From: an uncultured Alphaproteobacteria bacterium
GTDB taxonomy: Bacteria > Pseudomonadota > Alphaproteobacteria > Caulobacterales > Caulobacteraceae
Direction: 5' to 3'
Assembly (NCBI GenBank): GCA_903933475.1
Contig: CAIZKE010000270.1
Location: forward strand, 1 to 23,626
Length of the DNA stretch: 23,626 nt
A program made the position numbers and the translations under genes. Each line of letters begins with the position of its first letter. Within the stretch, counting starts at the first letter, position 1. Shown here piece by piece: positions 1-8,569 of the stretch. The notes under the pieces were generated by a model that did no database searches, was not told the origin of the DNA, and saw only the letters and a list, made by a program, of their open reading frames with translations.

Positions 1-68
1 AAAACCGCCAGACATTCAGCGCGAGTGGATCCATTCTGGGTCACGGACCGAAAGGCCTGGCTACTGGC

Positions 69-704
69 TCACGAAGGTGCGCCCGTCCCCGCCCTGGAGT
101 GGGCGTCCCGCCATTCGTCGATGGTCATCTCCCAATAGAGCGAACGCCGGAGGGTCCCGTCAGGGCGGCGGCTGTCGCGCTCGCCCATGGGGCGGAAGCC
201 GGCCGCCTCGATCACCCGGGCCGAGCGCACATTGTCCAGGGCCGCCGTCAGGCCGACCAGGCGCACGCCCAGCACCTCGAACATCCAGCCGAAGGACCGG
301 GCCGCACCCGTGGTCCCCTGCCCGCGGTTCTGGCGGTCGGCACGGGTTGCCCCAGCGATCTCGGCGGATGACCGGTCCGGCCAGACGCTGAAGCGGGAAT
401 ATCCGGCGACCTCGCCGTCCTCGTCCAGGGACAGGATGAGAATCGCCTCGCCCCTCGCCTGCTGGTCCGCCGTCGCCTCGATCCAGGCCTGGACGCTGGC
501 CTCGGTGATCGGCCGGGGCAGGTCGTAGATCGGGTCCGAGACCCGGGGATCAGCCAGCATCCGGGCCAGGGAGGCCGCATGTCCGGGGACGGCGATGACC
601 CGGTCGGGACCGAGACTGGCGGGGTCCACCTCACGGACGCGCCGGCGGATATCGGCCTCTTCCCCGGAGGGTGCCCGGATCACTGTGACCGGCGGATCGC
701 TCAT
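69..704 (-). CDS. GNAT-family N-acetyltransferase (RimJ/RimL-like)
   Basis: A 211-residue protein of the GNAT fold, which transfers acetyl from acetyl-CoA to an amine; the substrate cannot be told. The acetyl-CoA pyrophosphate loop is seen as RQNRGQGTTG at about residues 124-133, followed by a helix (SFGWMFEVLG) and the C-terminal GNAT pattern ALDNVRSARVIEAAGF (155-170), in which an Asn and the 'A..GF' end are typical of RimJ/RimL-like enzymes. The start is taken at the ATG at 704, which overlaps the stop of the upstream acetyltransferase by 4 bp (ATGA), so the two are probably translationally coupled. An in-frame start further upstream (824) would run deep into the neighbour and is unlikely. 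It is the last gene of a three-gene minus-strand unit. Cytoplasmic; the fold is clear, the substrate unknown. Confidence 0.85.
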   Translation of the reverse strand: MSDPPVTVIRAPSGEEADIRRRVREVDPASLGPDRVIAVPGHAASLARMLADPRVSDPIYDLPRPITEASVQAWIEATADQQARGEAILILSLDEDGEVAGYSRFSVWPDRSSAEIAGATRADRQNRGQGTTGAARSFGWMFEVLGVRLVGLTAALDNVRSARVIEAAGFRPMGERDSRRPDGTLRRSLYWEMTIDEWRDAHSRAGTGAPS

Positions 705-1186
705 TGCGCGAGGGCCTCCAGCGCCTCGCCGGTCAGCCGGCGGGTCGTCCAGTCGTCCATCGCCAGGGCCCCGAGGCGGTCGTAGAAGCCGATAGCGGGG
801 GCGTTCCAGTCCAGCACCGACCATTCCAGCCGGGCGAGGTCCTCCTCCCGGCAGCGTTGCGCCAGGGTCCTGAGCAGGGCCAGGCCCGCCCCCACGCCGC
901 GGTGCTCCGGCCGGACGAAAAGGTCCTCGAGCCAGATCCCATGGCGGCCCCGGAAGGTGGAGTAGGAATAGAACCAGAGGGCAAAGCCGACCGGCGCGCC
1001 ATCGATCTCGGCCATGTCGCAGAAGACCCGCGGCGAAGGCCCAAAGAGGTCCTGGGCCAGGCCCTCGCGGGTTGCGTCCACCTCATGCGCCAGCTGCTCG
1101 TAGTCGGCCAGGTCCAGGATGAACCGGTAGATTGTCGCCAGATCGTCCAGTCCGGCGGGCCGGACCTGCACCGCCTCAGACGGCAC
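701..1186 (-). CDS. GNAT-family acetyltransferase, diamine/polyamine acetyltransferase-like
   Basis: A 161-residue single-domain GNAT enzyme. It has WLEDLFV (residues 85-91), the acetyl-CoA loop RPEHRGVGAG (92-101) and EWSVLDWNAPAIGFYDRLGA (121-140). This last block closely follows the spermidine/spermine N1-acetyltransferase pattern (W-N-x-P-x-I-x-F-Y-x-R-x-G-A), so a small polyamine or amino-acid-like amine is the likely acceptor; this is inference from family resemblance. The start is a GTG at 1186 that overlaps the end of the upstream hydrolase gene by 11 bp, and its stop overlaps the next acetyltransferase start by 4 bp. Both overlaps point to one transcript with coupled translation. Confidence 0.85.
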   Translation of the reverse strand: MPSEAVQVRPAGLDDLATIYRFILDLADYEQLAHEVDATREGLAQDLFGPSPRVFCDMAEIDGAPVGFALWFYSYSTFRGRHGIWLEDLFVRPEHRGVGAGLALLRTLAQRCREEDLARLEWSVLDWNAPAIGFYDRLGALAMDDWTTRRLTGEALEALAQ

Positions 1187-2240
1187 GGTACCAGTCCACC
1201 CCGGCCTCGTCCTGGGTGCGCACGGCGAGGCCCCGGGCCATCAGGCAGTTGAGATGGGCCAGGCTCTCGCCGGTGGCCATGCCCAGGGTCCAGCGGTCGA
1301 TCGTGCGACGGAAAAGGATATGGAAGGTGTCGATGGCCCGCTTGGGCTCTTCCAGCAGCTTTTGCAGCCGGATGAGGCTGCGCTCATGGCCGCCGATCAG
1401 GTGGTCGATTCGGGCATGCAGGCCGTGGAAGGGCTCGTTGTGGGCTGGCAGGACCAGGACATCGTCGGGCACGACGCCTCGGATCCGTGCCAGGGAGGTC
1501 AGCCAGTCGGTCAGGGGATCACCCGCAGGTTCCGTCGGGAAAACCGAGACGTTCGAGGTGATCTTCGGCAGGACCTGGTCGCCGCTGATCATCACCTTCA
1601 GGTCGGGGCACCAGAGGCAGGCGTGCTCCGGGGAATGGCCCGAGCCCACCACCACCCTCCAGTCATGATCGCCAATTCGCACCACGTCGCCGTCGGACAG
1701 GCGCTGGAAGCTGTCCGGCAGGGCGTGAACACTCTTGCCGAAGCCTCCGAACCTGGCGCGGTAGTCCTCCAGCGCCTCCTCATCCCAGCCTGCGGCGCGA
1801 TAGAAGACCAGGGCGTCCTCGGGTGCCTCGCGGCCGGTGTCGGCCGACAGGGACCGGCACATGAGGAATTCCAGGCGGGTGATCCAGAGGCGACAGCCGA
1901 ACTTGCGGGTCATCCATCCGGACATGCCGATGTGGTCGGGGTGCATGTGGGTGACGAAGACCCGTGTGACGGGCAAGCCTTCGAGGGGACCCGCCAGGGC
2001 CTTGCGCCAGGACTCCCGGGTCGCCTGTCCGCCCAGGCCGGTGTCGACGATCGCCCAGCCGCCCGCCTCGCGGATCGCCCAGACATTGATCCAGGCCAGA
2101 GAGCCGCCCAGGGGCATGCGCAGCCACTTCACCCCGGGGGCGACGTCAACCGCCTCGCCCTGGTCTGGGCCCCCCGGGAAGGGATAGCTGAGCTTGGCCT
2201 TGTGAGCCTCCAGAACCGGATCTTCGAAACCATCGCGCAT
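1176..2240 (-). CDS. Metallo-beta-lactamase-fold hydrolase
   Basis: A 354-residue MBL-superfamily protein. The zinc motif HMHPDH is at residues 98-103. The further ligands expected of the family are visible as GSGHSPEH (H202), the bridging Asp in SGDQVLP (D221) and H267 in LPAHNEP. IVDTGLGG (64-71) is the usual strand before the motif. A C-terminal stretch of about 85 residues, rich in helix, follows the catalytic domain; in glyoxalase-II- and LACTB2-like members this region caps the active site. No signal peptide, so cytoplasmic. The likely reaction is hydrolysis of a thioester, ester or similar bond; the substrate is not identifiable. The ATG at 2240 is chosen because the conserved protein begins there; an in-frame extension to 2654 runs through the divergent promoter region and is low-complexity. 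First gene of the unit with two acetyltransferases. Confidence 0.88.
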   Translation of the reverse strand: MRDGFEDPVLEAHKAKLSYPFPGGPDQGEAVDVAPGVKWLRMPLGGSLAWINVWAIREAGGWAIVDTGLGGQATRESWRKALAGPLEGLPVTRVFVTHMHPDHIGMSGWMTRKFGCRLWITRLEFLMCRSLSADTGREAPEDALVFYRAAGWDEEALEDYRARFGGFGKSVHALPDSFQRLSDGDVVRIGDHDWRVVVGSGHSPEHACLWCPDLKVMISGDQVLPKITSNVSVFPTEPAGDPLTDWLTSLARIRGVVPDDVLVLPAHNEPFHGLHARIDHLIGGHERSLIRLQKLLEEPKRAIDTFHILFRRTIDRWTLGMATGESLAHLNCLMARGLAVRTQDEAGVDWYRAV

Positions 2241-2427
2241 GCAGGGACTCCTTACCTGTGCAGTGTCGGCCGTCCGGGCCCCCGGATCAAATCCAAATCC
2301 CTGGAGAGGCGTCCAGAAACATTCACAGGTCGCCGAAGCTGCGCATTCGTCGCCAAGGCGACTTGCCGTCGGCGCCGCCATGGGATTAAGAGCCAAAGGA
2401 ATAGATATCCCCGGAGGGAACCTCACC
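2241..2427. other. Divergent intergenic region with a 14-bp palindrome
   Basis: This 187-bp gap separates the divergent hydrolase and cysteine-repeat genes and must hold promoters for both. A perfect inverted repeat, GTCGCC-AA-GGCGAC, lies at 2349-2362 and could be an operator or a chance hairpin. A clear Shine-Dalgarno, GGAGG at 2412-2416, serves the plus-strand gene. I see no convincing -35/-10 pair on either strand. Confidence 0.35.
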
Positions 2428-3750
2428 ATGAAACGCATCGGACTCGGCTTGGCTACGGCGGGCCTGGCCCTCGTGCTGGGAACGGCGGTCGCCGTCTCGG
2501 CCTCCAAGAAGGAAGAAGCCGCCCTGGCGGCGGCGCGCACCGTGGGAATGGCCGAGGCCCCCGCGGCCGCACAGGCGGCCGGAATCGCCTGCCAGGTCAC
2601 CGACGCGCGCTTCGTCGGCAAGACGGCGGATCCCAAGACCAAGGCCGTCACCAACTTCTACGAGATCGACTGCGACCGCGGCGTCGGCTTCGTCCTTCAG
2701 GTTCCCCCAGGCGTCAAGCCCACCGCCTTCAGCTGCATCGAGGCCAATTCCCCCCAGCCGGACGGCAAGCCGCCGTCCGTGCCCTGCAAACTCCCCGGCA
2801 ACGCCAATCCGCTGGCTGACCTTGCGCCCCTCCTGACCAAGGCGGGCGTGTCCTGCACTCCGGACGCTGCCCGGGGCATAGGCCAGACGGCCAAGAACAC
2901 CTTCCTTGAAGTCTCCTGCCAGGGCGGCTCCGGTTATGTCCTGCAGGTTGATGCGCCGGCCAATCCCGATGGCTCCTCGGTCGCCAACGACTGCCTGACC
3001 TTCGACGCGACCGCCGGCAACATCAAGTGCACCCTGCGCGACGCCGCCTACCGTCTGGCCGTTGTCGACCGCTACGCCGCAGCCGCCAACAATGGCTGCG
3101 TCGTGAAGGATCGCCGTTACATCGGCATGTCCCAGGGTGGGTCGAGCTATTACGAAGCCGCATGCCAGGACGGCAAGGGCTACATCTACAAGGTCGATAA
3201 GAGCCAGGTCACCCAGACCACGTCCTGCGAAAAGGCCATGGCCCTGCTCGGCGGCTGTACCCTGACGGACGCCAAGGAGGCCCAGACCGCCCAGGCTGGC
3301 CTCTATTCGAACCTGTCCAAGAAGGCCGGCTTCGACTGCCAGGTCGCCAAGTATGCGCCCTTCCCCTCGCCGCCTGGTAAGGACGTCGTGGAGATGGCCT
3401 GCGCCAACCGTCCGGACGGTGCCGTCGGCGTCTTCACGGCCAAGGCCGAGACCACCCAGGTGGTGGACTGCGCCCGGGCGCCGATCGTTGGATACCGCTG
3501 CTCCTTCTCCAAGCCCGAAGCCTCCCTCAAGGCGGTGACGGGCGACCTCAAGAAGATGGGTAAGTCGGAGTGCGATGTCTCGGCGGTGCGCCTTCTCGGC
3601 AAGACCGCGGCCGGTACCACCTACCTCGAGACCGCCTGCGCCGACGGCCTCAAGGGCTACATCCTCGAGTACAAGAGCGAGCCCCTGACGCCGATCAGCG
3701 CCGTGGGCTGCGCCTTCTCCAGGGATTGTTCCCTGCCCGGCAACAAGTAA
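2428..3750 (+). CDS. Exported protein of five four-cysteine repeats, unknown function
   Basis: A 440-residue protein with an N-terminal Sec signal-like segment (MKR, then a hydrophobic stretch to about residue 24), so probably periplasmic or outer-membrane-facing. After an Ala-rich linker (26-50) come five divergent modules of about 80 residues starting near 52, 140, 222, 301 and 379. Each has the pattern G-x-x-C, 'Y/F-x-E-x-x-C' about 22 residues later, 'G-[YF]-[VI]-[LFY]', then two more Cys. The 20 cysteines are C55, C82, C103, C120; C143, C164, C189, C201; C224, C246, C267, C277; C304, C325, C348, C358; C382, C404, C428, C434, exactly four per module, which suggests two disulfides each. 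The start is the ATG after GGAGG; an in-frame start at 2239 would add a non-signal extension and is rejected. Function not recognised. It is monocistronic, ending in a strong terminator. Confidence 0.88.
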   Translation: MKRIGLGLATAGLALVLGTAVAVSASKKEEAALAAARTVGMAEAPAAAQAAGIACQVTDARFVGKTADPKTKAVTNFYEIDCDRGVGFVLQVPPGVKPTAFSCIEANSPQPDGKPPSVPCKLPGNANPLADLAPLLTKAGVSCTPDAARGIGQTAKNTFLEVSCQGGSGYVLQVDAPANPDGSSVANDCLTFDATAGNIKCTLRDAAYRLAVVDRYAAAANNGCVVKDRRYIGMSQGGSSYYEAACQDGKGYIYKVDKSQVTQTTSCEKAMALLGGCTLTDAKEAQTAQAGLYSNLSKKAGFDCQVAKYAPFPSPPGKDVVEMACANRPDGAVGVFTAKAETTQVVDCARAPIVGYRCSFSKPEASLKAVTGDLKKMGKSECDVSAVRLLGKTAAGTTYLETACADGLKGYILEYKSEPLTPISAVGCAFSRDCSLPGNK

Positions 3751-3774
3751 GGCAGGTTAAGCTCCGAACGACGA

Positions 3775-3806
3775 GGGCCCGCGGGATCGCTCCCGCGGGC
3801 CCTTTT
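3775..3806 (+). terminator. Strong intrinsic terminator
   Basis: A perfect 12-bp stem (3775-3786 pairs with 3791-3802) with a 4-nt loop TCGC is followed directly by TTTT. It lies 24 bp after the stop of the cysteine-repeat gene. The hairpin also sits just beyond the end of the convergent ThDP enzyme gene (3830) and could stop transcription from that side, although its T-tract is poorer on the minus strand. Confidence 0.9.
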
Positions 3807-3829
3807 CGTTGTCCCCGGGGATCGGAAGC

Positions 3830-5371
3830 TCAGATGGCTGCCTCGATGAAGCGCGGGCCCCGCTGGGACATGGCGCTGGCGAAGGCGGCCTCGAAGGCCT
3901 CGCCGGTCTCGCAACGCACGGCCTCGACCCCCAGGCCCCGGGCCAGGGATACCCAGTCGATGTTGGGATCGCCGAGGTCCAGCAGCTTGCGCGCCGAGGG
4001 GCCCGGCTGGCCGGCGCCGGTCCGGTTCATCTCGATGTTCAGGATGCGGTAGCTGTGATTGGCGAAGACCACGACGGTGACGTCCAGCTTCTCGCGGGCC
4101 ATCGTCCACAGGCTCTGCACCGTATACATGGCCGAGCCGTCGCCGTTCAGGGACACCACCTTGCGGTCCGGACAGGCCACCGCCGCTCCGATGGCCAGGG
4201 GCCCGCCGATGCCGATGGCGCCGCCGGTCAGGGACAGGACTTCGTGGGGAACCGTCGTCAGGCAGGGCGCAGCGACCCCGCCCCCTGAGGTCACCGAGTC
4301 GTCGCACAGGATGGCACCTTCCGGGAGGTGGCGGGCCACCGCCACACCGCAAGCCTGGGGCGTCAAGGCACCAGACGCCGGGCTGGCCGGACGCTTGAGG
4401 GGTTGGGACGGACCCGACGCCGGGGCACCCAGGGCGTCCGCCAGGGCCTCCAGGGCTGCGGCGGCGTCCGTGGCGCGGTCAGCCAGGGAAAGGGTGGAGC
4501 AACCCTCGGGTACAAGCAGGCTGGGCCGTCCGGGATAGGCAAAGAAGGCGACAGGCTGGGTGGTGCCGGCAAAGACCATCAGGTCCGTACCGGCCAGCTC
4601 CTCCAGGGCGGCCTCGCCGAAGTACTGCATCCGGGCCGGGGCGAAGACGCCCGCGCCCCGGGGCTGGCGGGCCACGAAGGTGTCGGACAGGACGCGCACG
4701 CCGGCCGCTTGCAGCCGGGCGGCCTGGACCAGCCCAGCGGCCAGGCAGGCACCGCCGCCGATCAGCACCACCGGTGCCGAGGCGGCCCGGATCGCCCGGG
4801 CGGCAGCCTCCACGGCCTCTCCGTCCGGCGTACGCGGCCCCGGACGCGAGGCTGGGACAAAGGTGGTGTCGGTCTCCGTCCAGGCGGAATCCGCCGGCAG
4901 GATCAGGCTGACAGGCCCGGCGGGCGGGCCATGGCTGGCCGTGATGGCCTCTGCGGTGACAGCGGCCACCGTGTCCGCGCTGTCGGCCGATTTCACCCAG
5001 AGGGAATTCGCCGCAACGATGGCCGGGATGTCCGAGTTCAACGGCGCGTCGAACTGCCGGTGGTAGGTGGCGTGGTCGCCGACCACGTTGACGAGGGGCG
5101 TGAAGGCCCGGCGGGCATTGTGCAGGTTGGCCAGGCCATTGCCGTAGCCGGGACCCAGGTGCAGCAGGGTACAGGCGGGGGTCCCCGTCATCCGGCCATA
5201 GCCGTCGGCGGCGCCGGTCGCGACGCCCTCGAACAGGCACAGGACCGGACGCATGGCCGGCTGTCCGTCCAGGGCGCTGACGAACTGCATCTCGCTGGTA
5301 CCGGGATTGGCGAAGCAGGCGGTCACGCCGTTCTCCACCAGGGTGCGCATCAGGGCGTCGGCACCGTTCAT
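3830..5371 (-). CDS. Thiamine-diphosphate enzyme, acetolactate-synthase superfamily (IlvX-like)
   Basis: A 513-residue ThDP-dependent enzyme with three domains: the PYR domain with the cofactor-activating glutamate E48 in LCLFEGVATG, a central Rossmann-like domain (about 185-320), and the PP domain with GDGS at 410-413 and N438 closing the GDG-(x)n-N motif. The block GDHATYHRQFDAPL (98-111) is typical of the short 'acetolactate synthase large subunit' group that includes mycobacterial IlvX rather than biosynthetic IlvB. No small regulatory subunit gene lies nearby. The protein ends about 60 residues earlier than 2-hydroxyacyl-CoA lyases and oxalyl-CoA decarboxylases. The ATG at 5371 has GGGGAGG upstream and lies 37 bp after the acyl-CoA ligase gene. 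Last gene of the operon, so it probably makes or cleaves a C-C bond next to a carbonyl in a catabolic route; the exact reaction is not known. Confidence 0.85.
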   Translation of the reverse strand: MNGADALMRTLVENGVTACFANPGTSEMQFVSALDGQPAMRPVLCLFEGVATGAADGYGRMTGTPACTLLHLGPGYGNGLANLHNARRAFTPLVNVVGDHATYHRQFDAPLNSDIPAIVAANSLWVKSADSADTVAAVTAEAITASHGPPAGPVSLILPADSAWTETDTTFVPASRPGPRTPDGEAVEAAARAIRAASAPVVLIGGGACLAAGLVQAARLQAAGVRVLSDTFVARQPRGAGVFAPARMQYFGEAALEELAGTDLMVFAGTTQPVAFFAYPGRPSLLVPEGCSTLSLADRATDAAAALEALADALGAPASGPSQPLKRPASPASGALTPQACGVAVARHLPEGAILCDDSVTSGGGVAAPCLTTVPHEVLSLTGGAIGIGGPLAIGAAVACPDRKVVSLNGDGSAMYTVQSLWTMAREKLDVTVVVFANHSYRILNIEMNRTGAGQPGPSARKLLDLGDPNIDWVSLARGLGVEAVRCETGEAFEAAFASAMSQRGPRFIEAAI

Positions 5372-5408
5372 GTGGTCTGGGCCTCCCCGCCCGTGCCGGC
5401 CCTTCGGG

Positions 5409-7181
5409 TCAGGCCGTCTCGAAAACCATGACGCCGGGGTCCGGCGCTTTCGCGAACATCCGCCCGATGAAGGCCGCCCGCAAGGCCCGCGCCACCGGCT
5501 GGGCGATGTAGCCCTTGTCTGTGATCTCCCCGGCGTTGGCGTCGGGGCCATCCGGCAGGACCAGGGCCCGGGCTACCCGCCCGGCACCGCCCCCACCCCG
5601 GGCGTTGTGAGCGCTGACCGCGGCGCGCACAGCCTCTGCAACCGCGTCCAGGGGGTGGCCGGGCCGGGGATAGAAGAGCAGGCCCACACCGGCCTCGCCC
5701 TCGCCGCAGACGATGGCGTCGGTAACGGCGTCGCCCACGGCACCGATCACGGCGATGCGCAGTTCGCCCACATTGACGAAGGTGCCGCTGGCCAGCTTGA
5801 AGTTCTCCGAGAGCCGGCCGTCGAAGGCCAGGCCTTTCCGGATGTCCTCGGGGTCCACCAGCCGGGCGGCGTCGCCCAGGCGGTAGAAGCCCTCCTCATC
5901 GAAGCTGGCCGCCGACAGCTCGGGCTGGCCCAGGTAGCCGGGGGTGACCTGGGGTCCCTTGACCCGGAACTCCAGTTTGCCGGCCATGGGCGCCAGCTTG
6001 ACCGTCGTACCCGGCAGGGGCAGGCCCATCATCCCCATGCGGGTGTTGGGCCAGTGGACATTGGAGGCCGTCGGGCCGGTCTCGGTGGCCCCGTAGCCCG
6101 AGGAGAAGCTGATCCGCTCGCCCACCGTGCGCACCGCCACCGCCTGGATGCGGTCGCAGATTTCCTGGCCCAGGTTGGCGCCGCCGTACTGCATCAGGCG
6201 GACCCGGGAGAAGAAGTTGCGGGCCAGGTCCGCATCGGCCTCGAGCTCGCCGGCGAACATCATCCAGCCCGCCGGGACCATGTTGTGATAGGTCGGCGCC
6301 ACCTCGCGAAGGTTGCGCACCGTATCCCCAAACCGGCCCTCCACCGGCTGGCCCGCATCGATGTAGAGGGTGCCGCCCCGGTGCAGGACCATGTGCAGGA
6401 TGGCATTGGCGCCCAGGCTGTGGCTCCAGGGCGCGGCATTGACCACTACCGGCGGGTCTGGGTCGGCGAAGCAGGCGGCCACCTGGGCGGCATTGGCGGA
6501 CATCCGCGCCTGGAGGTTGATCACCGCCTTGGGACGGCCGGTCGAGCCGGAGGTCAGGAGGTACTTGGCATGGTCCTCGGGCTGGGCCGAAGGCGTGGCG
6601 GCCGAGGCGCGCTCCAGGTCCGCCAGGGGGATGTCCCCGGGCCGGGCGTTGCGGCCGGCGATCACCGGCAGGCCGGCCAGGAAGGGCGCCGCCAGGGCCT
6701 CGCCGAACAGAGCCGCATCCTCGGTGTAGATGGCTGAGGGGTTGAGGGTCTCCACCGCCTGGGCCAGCCGGGAGAGGTTGGCGCCGGGCAGTCCATACTG
6801 GGGAGAGACCGGAGCGACGGGCATGCCCTGGCTCATGGCCGCGTACTTGATGAGGGCGTGGTCGATCCCGTTGCGGGCCAGGATCAGCAGGGGCCGGGGC
6901 CCCCCGATCCCCCGGTCGCGCAGGCCGCCCGCCAGGACGGCGACGCGCCCGGCGGCCTCGCTGTAGCTGACCTTGCGCCAGCCCTCTGCGGACCGCTCGG
7001 CCAGCCAGGTCCGGGAAGGCGCCTGAGCAGCCCAGTGCAGCAGGGGCTCTGCGACAGTGCCGAAGTCCCCGTCGAGCGGGGTGGGGTTGAACAGGATCCG
7101 GGTACCGTCGGGTCGCACCTCCACCTGAAGCCGGGCGGGGGCGTAGCGGGGATCACGGAGGGGGGCCTGGGCGATATCCAT
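5409..7181 (-). CDS. Acyl-CoA synthetase of the feruloyl-CoA synthetase type
   Basis: A 590-residue AMP-forming acyl/aryl-CoA ligase (ANL superfamily), which activates a carboxylic acid by ATP to an acyl-AMP and then to acyl-CoA. The core motifs are in order: P-loop LLTSGSTGRPKAV (208-220), YGATETGP (363-370), YRLGD (433-437), hinge motif FDGRLSENFKLASG (453-466) and the C-terminal catalytic-lysine region AGEITDKGYI (K556). The SEN-FKLASGTFV form of the hinge motif and the overall length match feruloyl-CoA synthetases and related aromatic or cyclic-acid ligases. The substrate remains open. The ATG at 7181 is preferred to a TTG at 7217. It sits between the acyl-CoA dehydrogenase (133 bp upstream) and the ThDP enzyme (37 bp downstream) and is probably cotranscribed with both. 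Confidence 0.9.
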   Translation of the reverse strand: MDIAQAPLRDPRYAPARLQVEVRPDGTRILFNPTPLDGDFGTVAEPLLHWAAQAPSRTWLAERSAEGWRKVSYSEAAGRVAVLAGGLRDRGIGGPRPLLILARNGIDHALIKYAAMSQGMPVAPVSPQYGLPGANLSRLAQAVETLNPSAIYTEDAALFGEALAAPFLAGLPVIAGRNARPGDIPLADLERASAATPSAQPEDHAKYLLTSGSTGRPKAVINLQARMSANAAQVAACFADPDPPVVVNAAPWSHSLGANAILHMVLHRGGTLYIDAGQPVEGRFGDTVRNLREVAPTYHNMVPAGWMMFAGELEADADLARNFFSRVRLMQYGGANLGQEICDRIQAVAVRTVGERISFSSGYGATETGPTASNVHWPNTRMGMMGLPLPGTTVKLAPMAGKLEFRVKGPQVTPGYLGQPELSAASFDEEGFYRLGDAARLVDPEDIRKGLAFDGRLSENFKLASGTFVNVGELRIAVIGAVGDAVTDAIVCGEGEAGVGLLFYPRPGHPLDAVAEAVRAAVSAHNARGGGGAGRVARALVLPDGPDANAGEITDKGYIAQPVARALRAAFIGRMFAKAPDPGVMVFETA

Positions 7182-7314
7182 GGCGCTCTGGATGGACGGC
7201 CCGGCCGCCGACTGCAAGCGAAAGCCGCCCGTTCAGGACAGGAGAGGGGCGGACCCGGGAAGGGTCGCCCCGCTCACCGTCAAGACGCGGCCAGCGGGTC
7301 CACCCCGCCCTGGA

Positions 7315-8526
7315 TCACGCAGACTGGGTCGTGTCGGGCAGGCCCAGTATGCGCTTGGAGATGATGTTGTTCTGCACCTCCGAGGAGCCGCCGTAGATCG
7401 ACATGGCCCGGCCCGAGAGCCAGCCGCGCACAGCCTCGATCTCCTGGCCCGTGAAGGCCTCGCCATCCCAGCCCAGGCCCTGGTGGCCCATGATCTCCAG
7501 CACCATCTCCTGGCGGGACTGGGCCACGTTGGTGGCCGAGTTCTTGAGCACGGAGGCGGCGTTGGTGGCACCCGAGGCACCCCTGGCCTCGGCAGCAGCG
7601 CGGGCCAGGGTCAGGCTGTGGACCCGGGCGTCCATGATGTGGCGGATCATGCGGGTGCGCAGGTCGCCGTCGGCGATCCGGCCCCGGCCATCCTCGCCCA
7701 CGTACTTGCGGGCGATTTCCTCCAGCGGGGTGGCACGGCCGCCCATGGAGACACCGGTCTGGCTGGCGCGCTCGTGCTGGAGCAGGCGTTTGCCCACCGA
7801 CCAGCCTTCGTTGAGCTTGCCCAGCAGGGCGTCCTTCGGCGCGACGGCGTCGGTGAAGAAGGTCTCGCAGAAGGGCGAGGCGCCGGCGATGAGCTTGATC
7901 GGCCGGGTCTCGATGGCGGGCTGGCGCATGTTGATCAGCAGGAAGCTGATGCCGTCATGCTTCTTGGCGGTGGGATCGGTGCGGACCAGGGCCCCGCACC
8001 AGGCGGAGTACTGGGCGCCCGATGTCCAGATCTTCTGGCCGTTGATCAGCCAGTGATCGCCCTTGTCCTCGCAGCGGGTCTGCAGGGAGGCCAGGTCCGA
8101 GCCGGCGTTGGGTTCGGAATAGCCCACGCACCATTGAACCTCTCCGCGCACGATGGGCGGGATGTGGGTCTTCTTCTGCTCTTCGGTGCCGTAGTCCAGG
8201 ATGGTCGGCCCGATCATGGTGATCCCCATGCCGAAGACCATCGGATTGTAGGCGCCGATCCTGGCCATCTCCTGCGACAGGATCCGGCCCTGATGAGGGG
8301 TCAGCCCGCCGCCGCCGTATTCGGCCGGCCAGGTCGGGGCGGCCCAGCGCTTGTCGGCCATCCGCTCCTTCCAGAGCTTCATGTCGCCTTCAGGCCCGGG
8401 CCCCTCCATCGAGGCGAGGGCTGCGCCGGCCTGCCCCCTCAGGGACTCGGGAAAATTCGCCTCAAGCCAGTTGCGGGCTTCCTTCCGGAAGGCCTCGAGT
8501 TCAACGTCACCGCCGAAATCCGCCAT
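7315..8526 (-). CDS. Acyl-CoA dehydrogenase
   Basis: A 403-residue flavin acyl-CoA dehydrogenase, oxidising an acyl-CoA to the 2,3-enoyl-CoA with transfer of electrons to ETF. Visible landmarks are the helical N-terminus, WCVGYSEPNAGSDLAS (132-147), the flavin-contact segment INGQKIWTSGA (161-171) and the C-terminal IYGGSSEVQNNIISKRI (377-393). The glutamate base found in medium-chain enzymes just after the Tyr of this block is Gly here (G379). E252 in LLQHERA lies in the same register (11 residues after a Gly) as the base of isovaleryl-CoA dehydrogenase, so it may serve instead. The ATG at 8526 follows GGAGACAGG. First gene of the ligase/ThDP operon, divergent from a TetR gene with a palindrome 44 bp upstream. 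Confidence 0.92.
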   Translation of the reverse strand: MADFGGDVELEAFRKEARNWLEANFPESLRGQAGAALASMEGPGPEGDMKLWKERMADKRWAAPTWPAEYGGGGLTPHQGRILSQEMARIGAYNPMVFGMGITMIGPTILDYGTEEQKKTHIPPIVRGEVQWCVGYSEPNAGSDLASLQTRCEDKGDHWLINGQKIWTSGAQYSAWCGALVRTDPTAKKHDGISFLLINMRQPAIETRPIKLIAGASPFCETFFTDAVAPKDALLGKLNEGWSVGKRLLQHERASQTGVSMGGRATPLEEIARKYVGEDGRGRIADGDLRTRMIRHIMDARVHSLTLARAAAEARGASGATNAASVLKNSATNVAQSRQEMVLEIMGHQGLGWDGEAFTGQEIEAVRGWLSGRAMSIYGGSSEVQNNIISKRILGLPDTTQSA

Positions 8527-8569
8527 GGTCCTGTCTCCGTCGGCACCGGGAATACGGCGCACATTTGGA

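Noticed and set aside
1..68. Gene fragment at the left edge
   Set aside because: The 68 bp before the first stop hold no supported coding frame, terminator or promoter that I can defend.
1254..2819. Long plus-strand open frame opposite the MBL hydrolase gene
   Set aside because: It is an antisense frame produced by high GC and third-position bias; the protein is low-complexity, has no family motif and runs into the start of the cysteine-repeat gene.
3830..5371. Biosynthetic acetolactate synthase (ilvB)
   Set aside because: The protein is shorter than IlvB, lacks an adjacent ilvN gene and lies in a catabolic operon; the sequence is closer to the IlvX-like group.
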